From Sipunculus nudus (taxonomy: Eukaryota; Annelida; Sipuncula; Golfingiida; Sipunculidae), in contig CM049307.1 in assembly GCA_026874595.1 (NCBI GenBank), positions 21,305,079 to 21,369,078 on the forward strand: 64,000 nucleotides of DNA, in the 5' to 3' direction. Below are positions 11,965-22,885 of this stretch, one piece after another; position 1 is the first letter of the stretch, and each line of letters begins with the position of its first letter. The notes under the pieces were generated by a model. The model saw only the letters and a list, made by a program, of their open reading frames with translations, made no database searches and was not told the origin of the DNA. Made by a program: the position numbers and the translations under genes.

Positions 11965-12609
11965 ACTCCTGTCGAAAAAAATAAGGAAATTTTAATGTAC
12001 CACTACTGTTAATGGTATATATAAATTTATGTATTTATGTGTAATATATATATATATATACATATATACAAATATATATTTATATTGAGAGAGATGGAGA
12101 AAGAGAGAAAAAGAGAGAATACGCATGATCTTTGTATTTAAATCTAGAATAATGCTTTTATTTTGTAGCCTTACTGTATTGTATCCACTGGTATAAATTG
12201 ATGACCTGAAGTATACACATTTGCATTGGATCATAACACATTCATATAATAATAAAAATAAATATCAAATAAACGAAATAGTTAAATGAACTAATCTAAT
12301 TCTGTCGTGTAAAAATCTTTGTCCAGTGATGGTTAAATAGGGCATCGAAAAGCTCAAGTCACATTAAAGTTGTTATGGAGATGACGATACTACAATGTAT
12401 ACTTGCCTTGTGACGTAAGGGTTTGGTCGGATCCTATCTCATCCAGGTGGTTAACTTGAACGGTTATCTCGGAATACATCTCGATCCAGTCGCTATGAAT
12501 ACGGATACCTCTGACTCCTGTCGCCATATATCTCTCGTGCATTCTGTCTACAGCTTCAGTGAAAGCAAAACCTTTGAATGTCACACATTCTTAATATTGT
12601 TATTTTATT

Positions 12610-13680
12610 AGCTGTTTGTGGTATATGTGGCCAGAGGCTCAAGCTTATCACTCCTTGCATTCATAGAATTCACATATTTGATTAAATCCTTTGGTACAGC
12701 AGTTAAATCATTGATTTCTTGACATATTGACATAGTTTGTTGAAACGTTATTTGCTGCCAGGTTACAGAATATATTTTTAACATTACTGGTATATTGATA
12801 AAGATGTTTATATTCTGTTCAGAAGCACTGCATGGAAAGGGATGGACAACTGCTGTGCATATAAAGATGGACAAGGACTGCCCGAATAGCTTTGTTCCAA
12901 ATACAAAAATACCAAAACAGCCGTCAGAGTCTTGCTGGATCGAAGTGATGTGACTCTAAGTCCAATACCGGTCTTTGAATATAAGTTAAAAGTAAACAAA
13001 ATCAAATAAAATCCCAGGTTCAACTGTGAACAAAATACACGGGTGTGTTAAACGTATCTGAACATATGTGGTTGATAGAGTATTTACATTCAGTTTACAG
13101 AATTTATGTAAACGGTATTGTTTTCTAAATGAAGATGTTTAAACCCTGTTAAGAAGCAATACATGTATGTGTATGACCTGATTCCTCTTGTGTAGTAACA
13201 CATATATGAGCTGTGGACTCATTTTCAGTTTGACAAAGTAATGTAGGTTCCCCTTGTTATGATACAGTCACCAGCAATTTATAGAGCTTCATGTGTTCAA
13301 AGCTGCAGTGACAACTGATGAACATGTAATTATGGACAGGAAATGCCCAAATTATCTTGTGGCGAATACTACAGAAAAAAAAGCTGTCAAGGTGTCCTGG
13401 AGGGAGGCGATGTGACCCCAAAAGTGACACCATTAGATCCGTTACTGCCAAGTTTAAATAGTTACCTCATTAAGTCTTCGAAAATAAGGTCAAAGTCAAA
13501 AATAAATATCAAGCGCAAATAGGTAGCTATACTGCCCATAATCGTACTGACAGGACTAAGACTCTGCTAGTTAAGGATATTGTGTAAAGACCCCCCTCCC
13601 CCTCCCCACCAGTACCCCACCATTACCCCATCCCGAGCTAACACTAAAGAAATAATGCCCCCTCCACACATACACACACA
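12610..13680. other. Intron sequence without recognisable genes
   Basis: Lies inside the large intron of the - strand pseudogene. Two loosely similar segments (about 12840-13010 and 13300-13500) share TGGACA-GGA--GCCC-AAT, an AGTC-TG-TGGA block and a GATGTGAC block, so an old local duplication is likely. A CA/CCCCT-rich patch lies at 13590-13680. Confidence 0.45.
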
Positions 13681-13681
13681 C

Positions 13682-15123
13682 TAGGGCCCTGCGCGGGCTG
13701 AAAAACTGAACCCGCACCCTCCCGCATCATGCCCTGTCAGCCCGCAGCCCGCCCTGCAATCAAATAAATAAATTCAGCCCGCCCCGCCCCGCAGTTACTA
13801 TGATTCTTTCAGCCCGCACCCGCCCACGAAATTTTCTTTCAGCCCGCACCCGCCCCGCCCCGCATTTTTTAAGTTTCCGGCCCGCAGTCCAGCCCGCAAA
13901 ATAATTAAATATAGTTTTCGGATCCGATGGTTTACATATCAAGATATTTTACAGCACATATATAAGACACGCTTATTATTAATATATATGAAATGTTTGT
14001 TGAGTGGAATGAAAAATTTATTTAAATACGTTTTTGCAATAATTCAAACCATAATTCATGAAATATTTTTAAAGACAGATTTGATTGATTAGATGGATTT
14101 AATTTAGACATAATAATTCAACACAACTTAAATATGTATTCATATTTTACAGGGGAAATAAACAAACCTTTGGTTTATTGTGTCTGTTTCTACTTAAATA
14201 TATAAAAACAGTAAACAAAAAATTAGACTTTTTCCAAGTATTTGTACCCAAAGTGACCCTTTAGAATAGTATTGCCTAATCCAACTAACGAGATGTGTTG
14301 CTTGTTAAATTTTTTCAGTCACAATCTGCTAATTAGCTGAAACTGAGACTAATCAGGTCAAGGGAGTAAAGGGGTATTCTAACCCATGTGGCTTTAGGTT
14401 CAGGATGTTCACTGAGATCTATAGACATGGCCAGAGCCTTGTTTCTTATAGCAATCGTCAACACATTATGCTGTGACCAAACAGTGATTTGACCAGCCAG
14501 TGGTCAATGTCATTTACAATTAGACAGGACATTGAGTTACAATTAGAAAAGGAGTCAAATTTAGGGTAATAGAGCCCTTGATTTACTCCCAGCCATATTA
14601 TGTAATATGTGAGACCTGACACAAGTACAGGGTTACAGTCCATATACAACATCAGGCCAGGTAACTAGATCTATACAAAGTTATGACCAGCTCCCATTGC
14701 AAAGACATTTGTTTAAAGTCTAGATTTCAGATTAAAGATACATCATCTATTTTGTATAAAAATTGATGTTATACCTAGAAAAGACACATTTGCATGGTGT
14801 TGTTACAACTGTCAGTCAGTGTAAGGGGTTAACAGGAATAAATTAATTTTTTTTTTCAAATTTACGACACCTGAAAACATTTTATACAAAATTACCAATT
14901 TCTCCAAATGATATTATTTTAAGTAAAATTTTATTTTCATGTTTAACTGAACTGCTAGATCATCAACCCGCAGCCCGCCCCGCCCCGCACAGATGTCATT
15001 TCGGCCCGCCCCGCACTTTCTTAGATGTAGCCCGCCCCGCCCCACATAGATTTCTATGCGGGGGACCGCGGGCTGCGGGCCCCCGCGGGCTGGGGGTCAA
15101 AACCTGCCCCGCGCAGGGCCCTA
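13682..15123. mobile_element. Inverted-repeat element with CCCGCCCCGC-rich ends
   Basis: The ends are inverted: TAGGGCCCTGCGCGGG at 13682 and its reverse complement at 15123, 1442 bp apart. Both subterminal regions (13720-13890 and 14965-15110) are packed with AGCCCGCCCCGCCCCGC-like repeats, in sharp contrast to the AT-rich core. It is inserted in a CA repeat (CACACACA on both sides), so the target duplication cannot be measured. No transposase frame is present. The end sequence and subterminal repeat style suggest a hAT-like non-autonomous element; the superfamily is an inference. Confidence 0.75.
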
Positions 15124-16098
15124 ACACACACACACACACACACAAACACATTGTTTCGACAAGTTGTCCCGGCCTCCAACCATCCCTAACTGAAAGGGGT
15201 TTGTTTAAAAAAACGACCTCTGACGGAATGCTGATCTGTCACCTGCGGTTATTACTCTGCCTAAAGGGCATTTTGAAATATCAGCGGTATTGGATATTTG
15301 ACACAAATACAGACAGCAAAAGAAAAACAGAGACAAAGTATAAAAAAATAAATATTTAACACTCAGGGGAATCCAAGAAAGCCCAAACCCCGCAACACAC
15401 CACATAAATCTGGATGCAAATATCGACATAAAACGTAATGCCCCTCAAAGCCGCATAATTAGTGTTGGTGAACATTAAAGAATCGGTGACCCTTACACTC
15501 ATACAGTCTCCCAACGATACCATTTTTACAGCAGTGCAATTTAATAAGCGTTTGTTTAGACGTTTGCTCACCTCTTCCCTGACAGATATTCTGCCCGGAG
15601 GCATAGACACGGTATCAGAAGTGTAAGTCTGGGCGAACATAGCATCCAGATTGTGGCTGTCATACAGGTTAACAAGGGTCTTCATCTGCGACAGAATCAG
15701 CCTATTGTTATCTTAAATGGAAACAACAGTAAATGACCTCATTTTTAAGAGTTTATATGAAACGTATCGGTCTTCAATTGTGGATAATAGCAAATAGCAC
15801 GTTAAATCAAATTTTTGCAACAACAAGTCGATACGCTTGGCCGAACATTACTTTAACGCTATTAAGACCTCACTTTCTTTGATCTAAGATTATGCATCGA
15901 CACGATATAATTAAGTTTTAAACAGAGATATTCCTCTGTTGGTGCTAGGCCCCACATGAAACTTCAGCAACTGTAATATGATATTTTGTCAGGGAAACAT
16001 AACCCACCTTTTTCACCCAAAGGAGATTCTGCGCTGATTAAATTGTAGATTGTCAGAATGGCTTGTAAGACCAGGGCTGCGTCACGTGTCTTCGTCAT

Positions 16099-17200
16099 CT
16101 TTCAAAACGACTGTATTGAAGTAAAATACTTGCAAACTGTATAAAAGTATAAAATGAAAATTATAAAATCATAAATATTAAAATATATTTGTACTTTATT
16201 CTACCCGTGTGGCAAATTGCTTTAATGCCCTCGAACAATAGTAAAGCGTTGTACGAGATACATGTCAGCTTTGATAACAGTGACCTTTTTAATTATTTTT
16301 CAACAATATGTTGCTCAATTTAATTACAAACGTTGCTTGTGTGCATACATCACGCACATATCATTCTGCTTATATGGGTAAAACTATAATTCCAACTTTG
16401 GAATCATAAAGACGGTAAGGTCTTGAATAGTGAATATTGGAGCCCGGGTCTCTTGTTAATTGTTTGATGATATATTTTGCAGTATATATTAAGAGTATAA
16501 TGCTGAAGTATTATTCAGAGGATTAGTCCTCAGAATTAAAATTTCATTTATAAAATGCTCCATCATTTTCAATCATTCTTGTATATATGTTATTGAAATG
16601 TGTTGGGCATGCTTTCCTGTTAAATGTGGAAATGGTGGTGCTACTAGTATTGTTTTTGTTTTGAGTAATAGAACCGTTTTAAATCGTAAGTCTGAGACCG
16701 AGGAATAATTTACTTGACAGTTTTATCAGTGCAGTCATTATCCTATCATATACATTACATAGTAGCGTTAAGATGCTCTTTGTTAAATTTGTAAGATATT
16801 TGTACTCGTTCAATAAATCAAATTTTGTCAAGATATCCGGTTCAAAATTCATTTGCATATTCCCCATATAGCGTTCTTTCTATAAGTTTCATAATACAAA
16901 TATATCTCTGTCAAAAATATGCCAGATTGGCTACTTAGAATAGTTTTATAATGAATTAACAATATGGAGCTCGAGTTAATTATAAATTTACACAAATCGC
17001 ATCTTTTAAGGTGTATGCATCATTACCTGTAACAATATCCCCACAATCAGTGTGTTGCAGGGCATATCAGCAACAGTTAGGTATAGGTTTCATATTCACC
17101 AGTTTTTTTTTTTTTTTATTAATCGAAAACAAAAAATCTTGTAAGTAACGTTTAATATTTTGGTAAGCAAATGAAACCCATTATATTTATATATATATAT
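16099..17200. other. Gene-free AT-rich stretch
   Basis: No gene seen. 16800-17080 is a diverged copy of part of 6330-6810 (shared blocks include ATATCCGGTTC-AATTCA, CCAAATTGGCTAC-like sequence and CATATCAGCAACAGTT). Confidence 0.5.
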
Positions 17201-17205
17201 TATGA

Positions 17206-17415
17206 CGGGTAGGACGTAGCCTAATGGTTAAGGTGCTGGAGCTGAAGGTCCCCGGTTCATACCCCGCCGCTGCCACAATGGCAAAATGGTGAAATCTCGG
17301 AACAGAACCTCAGAGATTGGCACTAATGTCTTAACGACATGTTATGACTTCTGGATTATTCCTAACCCCGTGCATATAAAAACCTGAAACCCTACGGCTT
17401 AATAATACTTATATA
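17206..17415 (+). mobile_element. tRNA-derived SINE
   Basis: The head resembles a tRNA gene: an A-box-like GTAGCCTAATGGTTAAGG at about 17214 and a B-box-like GGTTCATACCC at about 17254, spaced like RNA polymerase III internal promoters. A non-tRNA body follows to an AT-rich end. The acceptor stem does not pair well, so it is not a functional tRNA gene. Confidence 0.65.
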
Positions 17416-18400
17416 TCATTCTTATCGTATGGATATCTTCATCCTCATTACATATACAGTGCCACTAATAGGACATGGACCTTTCCTTAAAAAAGAAACA
17501 GTTAAGTATGGGTGTTTAGATCTCATATTCATCAGTTTTCTTTTATTGGACCAAAACCAAAAGTTTTGTGAGTAATGTTTCAAATTTTGGTAAGCATATA
17601 ACCCATCATATATGTTAATCCACATACTTTACCACCAAAGAAGCAAATGCACTGAATGCAAATTATTTCATTAAGAAATTCAATAGGAATGTGTACATTG
17701 GGTCAACTTTACGCTCTTTACACAGCACTTTAACTATAGGCCTACTTCCTATATGGTAAGCGCTGTTTGTTATGACCTCGTATCCTGAATTGCTACACCA
17801 GAGGGGAGCACTGTATTTTTGTCCAATCAGATGAGACCTTGTGCTGGAAGACAAGGTCAAGCGAGGTATACACGGAGCCAATCATGTTCATTTCGTTTTG
17901 AGTGACAGCTCATCGCCCGTCTGAACAGGCCACAGGCTCAGAGAGAATTGCCGCAGACGTGGTTTGCTTAGGGCCTTGGACACATAGGATGACCGGTCGG
18001 TGAGCTGTAATTCAAACGAAACGTAGCAACAAAGGCTGCGTGCACACCTCGCTGGCTGGTTTCAGTTCTGCGGACACCAGACACATGGCTACGCTAACAC
18101 AGTCATACTGTCAGTATCGAATCGTTCGATGATGCGAGAATGCAGAGGGAGCAATTAAAATTCGAACGTAAACGGCGCTTGAAGCGCAGCTATGGGCGGA
18201 GCCAGGATGCCTGTCGAGTGTTTGTTTATTGGCATCTGGTTGGCTGCTTGTCACATCATACGCACGTTTTGTTCAGCGGACAACGAACCGCCAACTGGTG
18301 TTTAAATATATCATAAACCGTCAAAGCTGGCAGCGTGAAAATCAGTTGCTTCTTTAGAAGCGTAAAATTTCCGCTGCCTCGGGAGCGTAGGTCAACTTAC
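17416..18400. other. Unclassified repeat-like block with inverted arms
   Basis: No gene seen. TTTCGTTTTGAGTGACAGCT at about 17891 is inverted at about 17999-18024 (GTGAGCTGTAATTCAAACGA), giving 25-bp arms around an 85-base loop. Base composition from 17700 to 18380 is clearly more GC-rich than the flanks, which suggests an inserted element of unknown class. Confidence 0.45.
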
Positions 18401-18409
18401 AATAATCTG

Positions 18410-19140
18410 TTATTCATTTAAGTATCTTTTGAAAATAAGTAAATTATTCAAAGAGATATATAGACTGCTAGTTTATTTTTTATGAATGAAATATAAGAAT
18501 TCCTGGGAAAACCAAAATAGAGATTTCGTATACCATATAGGGCTGAATATTTTTATATAATACATTTGCACAAATTGACACATTTTTCTTGTGACTGTGA
18601 TATTTCCACACAACCATCTTTATTCTACCAGCCTTCGAATATTCGAAAACTGTTTTGTTCATATAAACATCGAATGGGATTAAATAATGAGGTTCTGAAC
18701 CAGGGTTACTGTGTACTTATACATTCTGGGCTCGAACATTTATTTGGGGAAATGGAATCAACCAAACAATATAGGTAAATTAAACGTGTCATACAGCCTA
18801 TTCAATCTGTTTAAAAATTCCCTGTTTTTGGTTTGGTATGTTTTTAACATATGCAGTTCGAAGTAGATGTATTCCCCCGTGTTAACTGTCTCAACTATAC
18901 ACAACTGCAAAGGTAATCACAAGACACGAATTAATTAAATAAAACACAATTTGTAATATTGTATAATTTTGGTGAATTAATTTTTTTTTCATTAAAATCG
19001 TGTTTTTCCTAAGGAAATACAAAAAAAAACTGAAATTTAAAATGCAAGTTACACATATGCCTTTCGGTTTTTACACGGTTTGATAACACAGACATGATAT
19101 TTGCTGATATTTGGAAGTCAGATTTCATGAAAATTAAATG
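18410..19140 (+). pseudogene. Third decayed 5' end of the NTF2-like gene (promoter, exon 1, exon 2 relic)
   Basis: The conserved ACCAGCC--CGAATATTCGAA block (about 18628) is followed by exon 1 at 18687-18774, which ends in an intact donor (ATAG|GTAAAT). Its fourth codon is TGA where the copy at 7784 has TGC, so the signal peptide is not encoded. At 19014 a degraded exon 2 follows a TTTTTCCTAAG acceptor, with the start of the paralog exon still recognisable in sequence but full of indels. No exons 3 or 4 were found. This is the remains of a third tandem unit. Confidence 0.65.
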
Positions 19141-19259
19141 GGTCCGCCAGTCGTGCTATCTCAGCGTCTTCTGCACTTCTGTGTATATAGCTGCATGTCA
19201 CGCTGTTCGATCCTGCGCTAGACTTTCCCAAGTATGTGTTGATGGATAGTTTTTTTCAG

Positions 19260-19401
19260 CGATGCTTTGAGACTGTCCTTATAACGCCTCTGGATCTTTT
19301 ACCAGATAGCAGTTCTCCATACAACAGTTGTGCTTGGAGTCTAATCCCCCGGGACACCGCTTTGCTTTTTATAGATTCTCTGGTTAGTTACAATGAAGAT
19401 G
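19260..19401 (+). other. Possible orphan exon, weakly isochorismatase-like
   Basis: An open segment between a good acceptor (TTTTTTTCAG at 19259) and a good donor (GATG|GTACGT) encodes 47 codons ending CAWSLIPRDTALLFID, then SLVSYNEDG. The pattern W-x-L-x-P-x-x-T-A-L-L-x-I-D resembles the start of isochorismatase-like hydrolase domains, where the Asp is catalytic. No neighbouring exon with the Lys or Cys motifs was found, so it is either a stranded exon of a gene outside the window or a coincidence. Confidence 0.25.
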
Positions 19402-19604
19402 GTACGTTGTATTCACTTAACATATCCATACTTTGTAAAAGAAGGATATCTCTTTAACTACTTTTTTTTAATCATGGCGTAGTCTATTGACATTTAATAA
19501 GATATTTAGCTGTTATATTCAATGATGTATAGTATATCTGATTGATGAGATTATTTTATATATATTTTACCCTCCTGTTGAATAAATCACAGTGAGTGTG
19601 TGTG

Positions 19605-19870
19605 TGGGGTGGGTGATGCTTGTGTGTATGTGAGTGTAATGGTGCATATAAAAGTATTTCTACTTGTCTCCCGGGTAAAAAATTTGCCCTATAGGTGAAA
19701 AGGGTAGAACGCTGCGTTGCGGGTTTGATCCCAGGAATTGGAAGGGGTTGTGTTTCAACTTGTATTGTATATGTATGGATTTGACAGAGAAACACGGAAA
19801 GGCTTGGTTCTCTGTCGTTAGTGTCGTTGTAAGTTTTACAATAATGTTTATTCTCTTAAGTATCAATAAT
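19605..19870 (+). mobile_element. SINE-like repeat, copy 1
   Basis: Shares GGTGCATATAAAAGT-TTTC, TACTTGTCTC, a B-box-like GGGTTTGATCCCAGGAAT and the tail GGATTT-ACAGAGAAAC-C with the copy at 32872-33100. The paired occurrence and the RNA polymerase III B-box support a tRNA-related SINE. Confidence 0.55.
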
Positions 19871-20057
19871 GTCAGGACGTCTATCAAATGCATAATCAGT
19901 TATATCCATATTCACATCAGTAGCGTATAATACATCATAGAAGTCAATGCTTAAATAAAGTTGACTTGTAAAATATGAATGTGATGAACTATAAATCTTG
20001 CCGCGCCAGACCAATTCCTTACGCACTACTGGAAAGGTTAATGAGGACCTAGAAAGG

Positions 20058-20727
20058 CTGTTGTTACGGAACCTAATATAAACAGATCACGTATGCGTGA
20101 TGAACACAAATTTTGTAATGGAGATAAAAACAAATCAGATTCTGTAACAGGTTTTTTGTTAACAAATAACTATAATTTATTCTTAAAACAACCCTAACAA
20201 TACAATACACTAAATCAATACAATTATACAGTAAAAAAGCGGTATAGTAAAAAGTCAATACAATCACATAAAAAAATAATGTGCACAGTACCTGTATACC
20301 AACACCATCACTACGATAAGTCCTTTAAATGTAAACTCTCGGAGAATGACAGTCCAGTGGAAAGTAAACTGAAGTCCAAATGCATAAAATCCAGGAGAAA
20401 GTCTTTGAAAATCTATAATTGCCGCATTAGTCAGATAAGGTCCTAGAATCTGACACACGCTTCTGCGTCCGCTGGAATCTGTCTATAAGATCTTGCACAA
20501 CACAGACTACACGCGTTTTAGGAATTCTTCAGAAAAACAGCGCTGTGTATCTCCACACACCAGGCTCATCACGTGACCCACGACCTAGCGTAAAAACCCA
20601 AGGCTAAACATGACAACGAATTCAACCAGTACGGATTAAACATATATTGTGATACGCGGCCAGACACGAGTGCCACAACAGGAGTTACGCCCGTGTCACA
20701 TAATAAAAAGAACACCTGTAACACTGT
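20058..20727 (-). mobile_element. Solo LTR 1
   Basis: 20062-20723 begins TGTTACGGAACC and ends ACCTGTAACA, flanked by a perfect 4-bp target duplication CTGT (20058-20061 and 20724-20727). It is the same family as 58558-59281. It splits the gypsy pol frame between the pre-RT and RT segments. Orientation is taken from its match to solo LTR 3, whose TATA box reads on the minus strand. Confidence 0.85.
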
Positions 20728-21188
20728 GCAGGAATAAAATAATCTCCCATGTGTAGAACAGCGCATGGGCTACGCAACTCGTTCCCGTGGTTAAGCCTGA
20801 TGTTTAAGTTCGAATTTGCGGAGATTTCAAGGTGACGGTAAATCATGTTCTCAAGGTAGACCTGCATCCCATGCCGCGCATTGAAGATATGTTCACAAAC
20901 TGACAGGTGGACAACTTTTCAGCATGATTGACCTCGTCCACGTCTATCTCCAGATGGAAGTGGAAGATGAATTAAAGGTATTCCTGACAATAAGCACTCC
21001 AAAGGGAGTGTATCGCCATAACATACTTGCGCTTGGTATAACTTCCGCCCCGGCAACCAACCAAAGAGCCATAGACCAAATTTCAAGGACTCACAGGAGT
21101 ACTATCAGGACGACATCTTAGTCACTGGCAAAACCAATGAAGAACACCTTAACAACTTGAAAAAGTGTTAGAAAGACTTCAGGGATAT

Positions 21189-22019
21189 GGATTGTTACAT
21201 ATATCTGTTTATCTCTGTTTGCATTGCTTGACATGTGTCTGGCGTTCTGATTCTTGTTAAGCGCAAGCCCTGTGCCATGCTATGGGAACCGCACTTGTTG
21301 AACTATGGCTTACCCGCAGAGTGTAAGACACAGCGTGTTCGTTGAAGTGTAAAAGGTTCGTGTTTGTTCTTTGGAATGTCCCGGACTAGAAGCTTCTGGA
21401 CTTCGGGGGGAAAAGCTATAAATAGGGGCTGTGTTTGGAGCTGGCAGAAAGGAAAATACCACCGGACACTAAAGGGTGGGACTTTCTCATCAGTCTTGGG
21501 ACCTAATCCGATAATTGCATAGTAACAGATTTTCTATGGACTTTATACATAATTTATACAGATTTTATATATATTGTCTTCAGTTTGTCTTTGGGATTTT
21601 ACCCGAACTTCATTTCTGAATTACAACAGCTTGTCTTCCAGATTTAATTGGACTATTCACTGGGAAGATTTACTTGACTGTTTACTTGGATTATTTGTGC
21701 TAAAACACTCTTGTTGGACTGTGACAGTTATGGTATCCAGAAATCAAGGCCTAGGATCCGGACTCTGTTGATTTACATTTTTATTATTGTTATGTCTTAA
21801 ATACTGTGTAATTGTATTGATTTAGTGTATTGTAATGTTAGGATTGTTCTAAGTATAAATTATAATTATTTGTAAACAAAAAAAAACACTAACTTCTTTT
21901 TTCCCCTAGACATTTCACGCTGCCTAGTGTTGCGGAATCTAATTGTTTTTGTCTCCGTAACAAGGGTTTGTGCTCGTCATGATATCGTAATCTGTTATTA
22001 TAAGGTTCCGTAACAGGAT
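21189..22019 (+). mobile_element. Solo LTR 2
   Basis: 21193-22015 begins TGTTACATAT and ends TTCCGTAACA, flanked by a perfect 4-bp duplication GGAT (21189-21192, 22016-22019). Its 3' end is the reverse complement of the start of solo LTRs 1 and 3, so it lies in the opposite direction and is a more diverged family member. A TATA box (CTATAAATAGGGGC, 21416-21429) gives the transcription direction as +. It interrupts the gypsy RT between the ILVTGKTNEEHLNNLKKC part and the KIKAIVDA part. Confidence 0.85.
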
Positions 22020-22885
22020 TAAGAATAAAGAAACCGAAATTTGCCTTCCTGAAACGTGTACTGACCTATCTGAGGCATGTTGTCGATGCCGAATGTCCTC
22101 ATGCCTCAACGGAAAAGATCAAGGCCATTGTAGATGCACGGAAGCCACCCAATGTCTCACAGTTGAGATCCACCTCAGGCAGGGCAACTATTATGATGGA
22201 TCTACCAAGTTTGTCATCACAACTGTACCCACTGAATAAACTGTTTAAGAAGGAAACTCAGTGGCAATGGACAAAACACTGCGACAAAGCATTAAAATAA
22301 ATTAAAGAGGCATTGACTTCGACCAAGGTCATCACCAATTTCAATCCAGAATTGCCAAAACGGCTAGCGTGTGACATCTCAGAATTATTAAGATGAAGGC
22401 GCAGGCTAGGAGCTACGTTTGGTGGCCACACCTAAATGATAAAATCACAAGCACCGCAAAAACTTGCAGCGAGTGTAAGTGTACAACCATTACCGCACCC
22501 TTACATCCGTTGGTTTGGCCGACAAGACCATGGCACAGGATCAACATAGATTTTGCATTTATCGGCGAACACTGCCGATGCGCACTTCCATTTGACACAT
22601 CAGATGCGCATTCAAAATGTCCAAAGGTGGCCATTATGCAATCCACCACAACCAAACAATCCAAAATTCCAAGCCCCTAGAGACATGTTCTGTCGCACTC
22701 GACTCCCTGAGCAAATTGCACATCAGATCAGCACCATATCCCCTTCAACAAACGGACTTTAAGAACGGTTTCTAAACACTCAAACAAGGTCTGACAGCAG
22801 CCTAGGCTGATCTGACAACAAAATCCAAACTAGCAAAATTTCTACTTGCATATCGCAACACGCGACATTCTAAAACGAATGAATA

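Larger units (their letters stand above)
7400..12900. repeat. Segmental duplication, unit B
   Basis: Second, same-orientation copy of 840-4930. It holds the + strand pseudogene at 7784-9498 and exons 4 and 3 of the - strand locus. Relative to unit A it has gained a 1475-bp hAT-type element (10482-11956) and lost most of the poly-G tract. The right boundary is diffuse. Confidence 0.85.
10416..16098 (-). pseudogene. NTF2-like gene disrupted by a transposon and a frameshift
   Basis: Four exons on the minus strand: exon 1 16098-16008 (signal peptide starting MTKTRDAALVLQAILTIYNL), exon 2 15711-15572 (QMKTLVNLYDSHNLDAMF, then TVSMPPG), exon 3 12556-12403 (AVDRMHERYMATGVRGIRI, HSDWIEM) and exon 4, which starts at 11968 and resumes at 10481 after an inserted element. 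Three lesions: exon 2 is 140 nt instead of the usual 141, so it ends in phase 0 and throws exon 3 out of frame; the exon 3 acceptor CACAG of the unit A copy is CACTG here, although AG three bases later would keep frame; and a 1475-bp hAT-type element sits 12 nt into exon 4. The intron 12557-15571 also holds the element at 13682-15123. Exon 2 resembles those of the intact genes at 44838 and 53719. Confidence 0.75.

Noticed and set aside
17206-17290. Possible functional tRNA gene
   Set aside because: A and B boxes are present but the acceptor and anticodon stems do not pair; it fits a SINE head.
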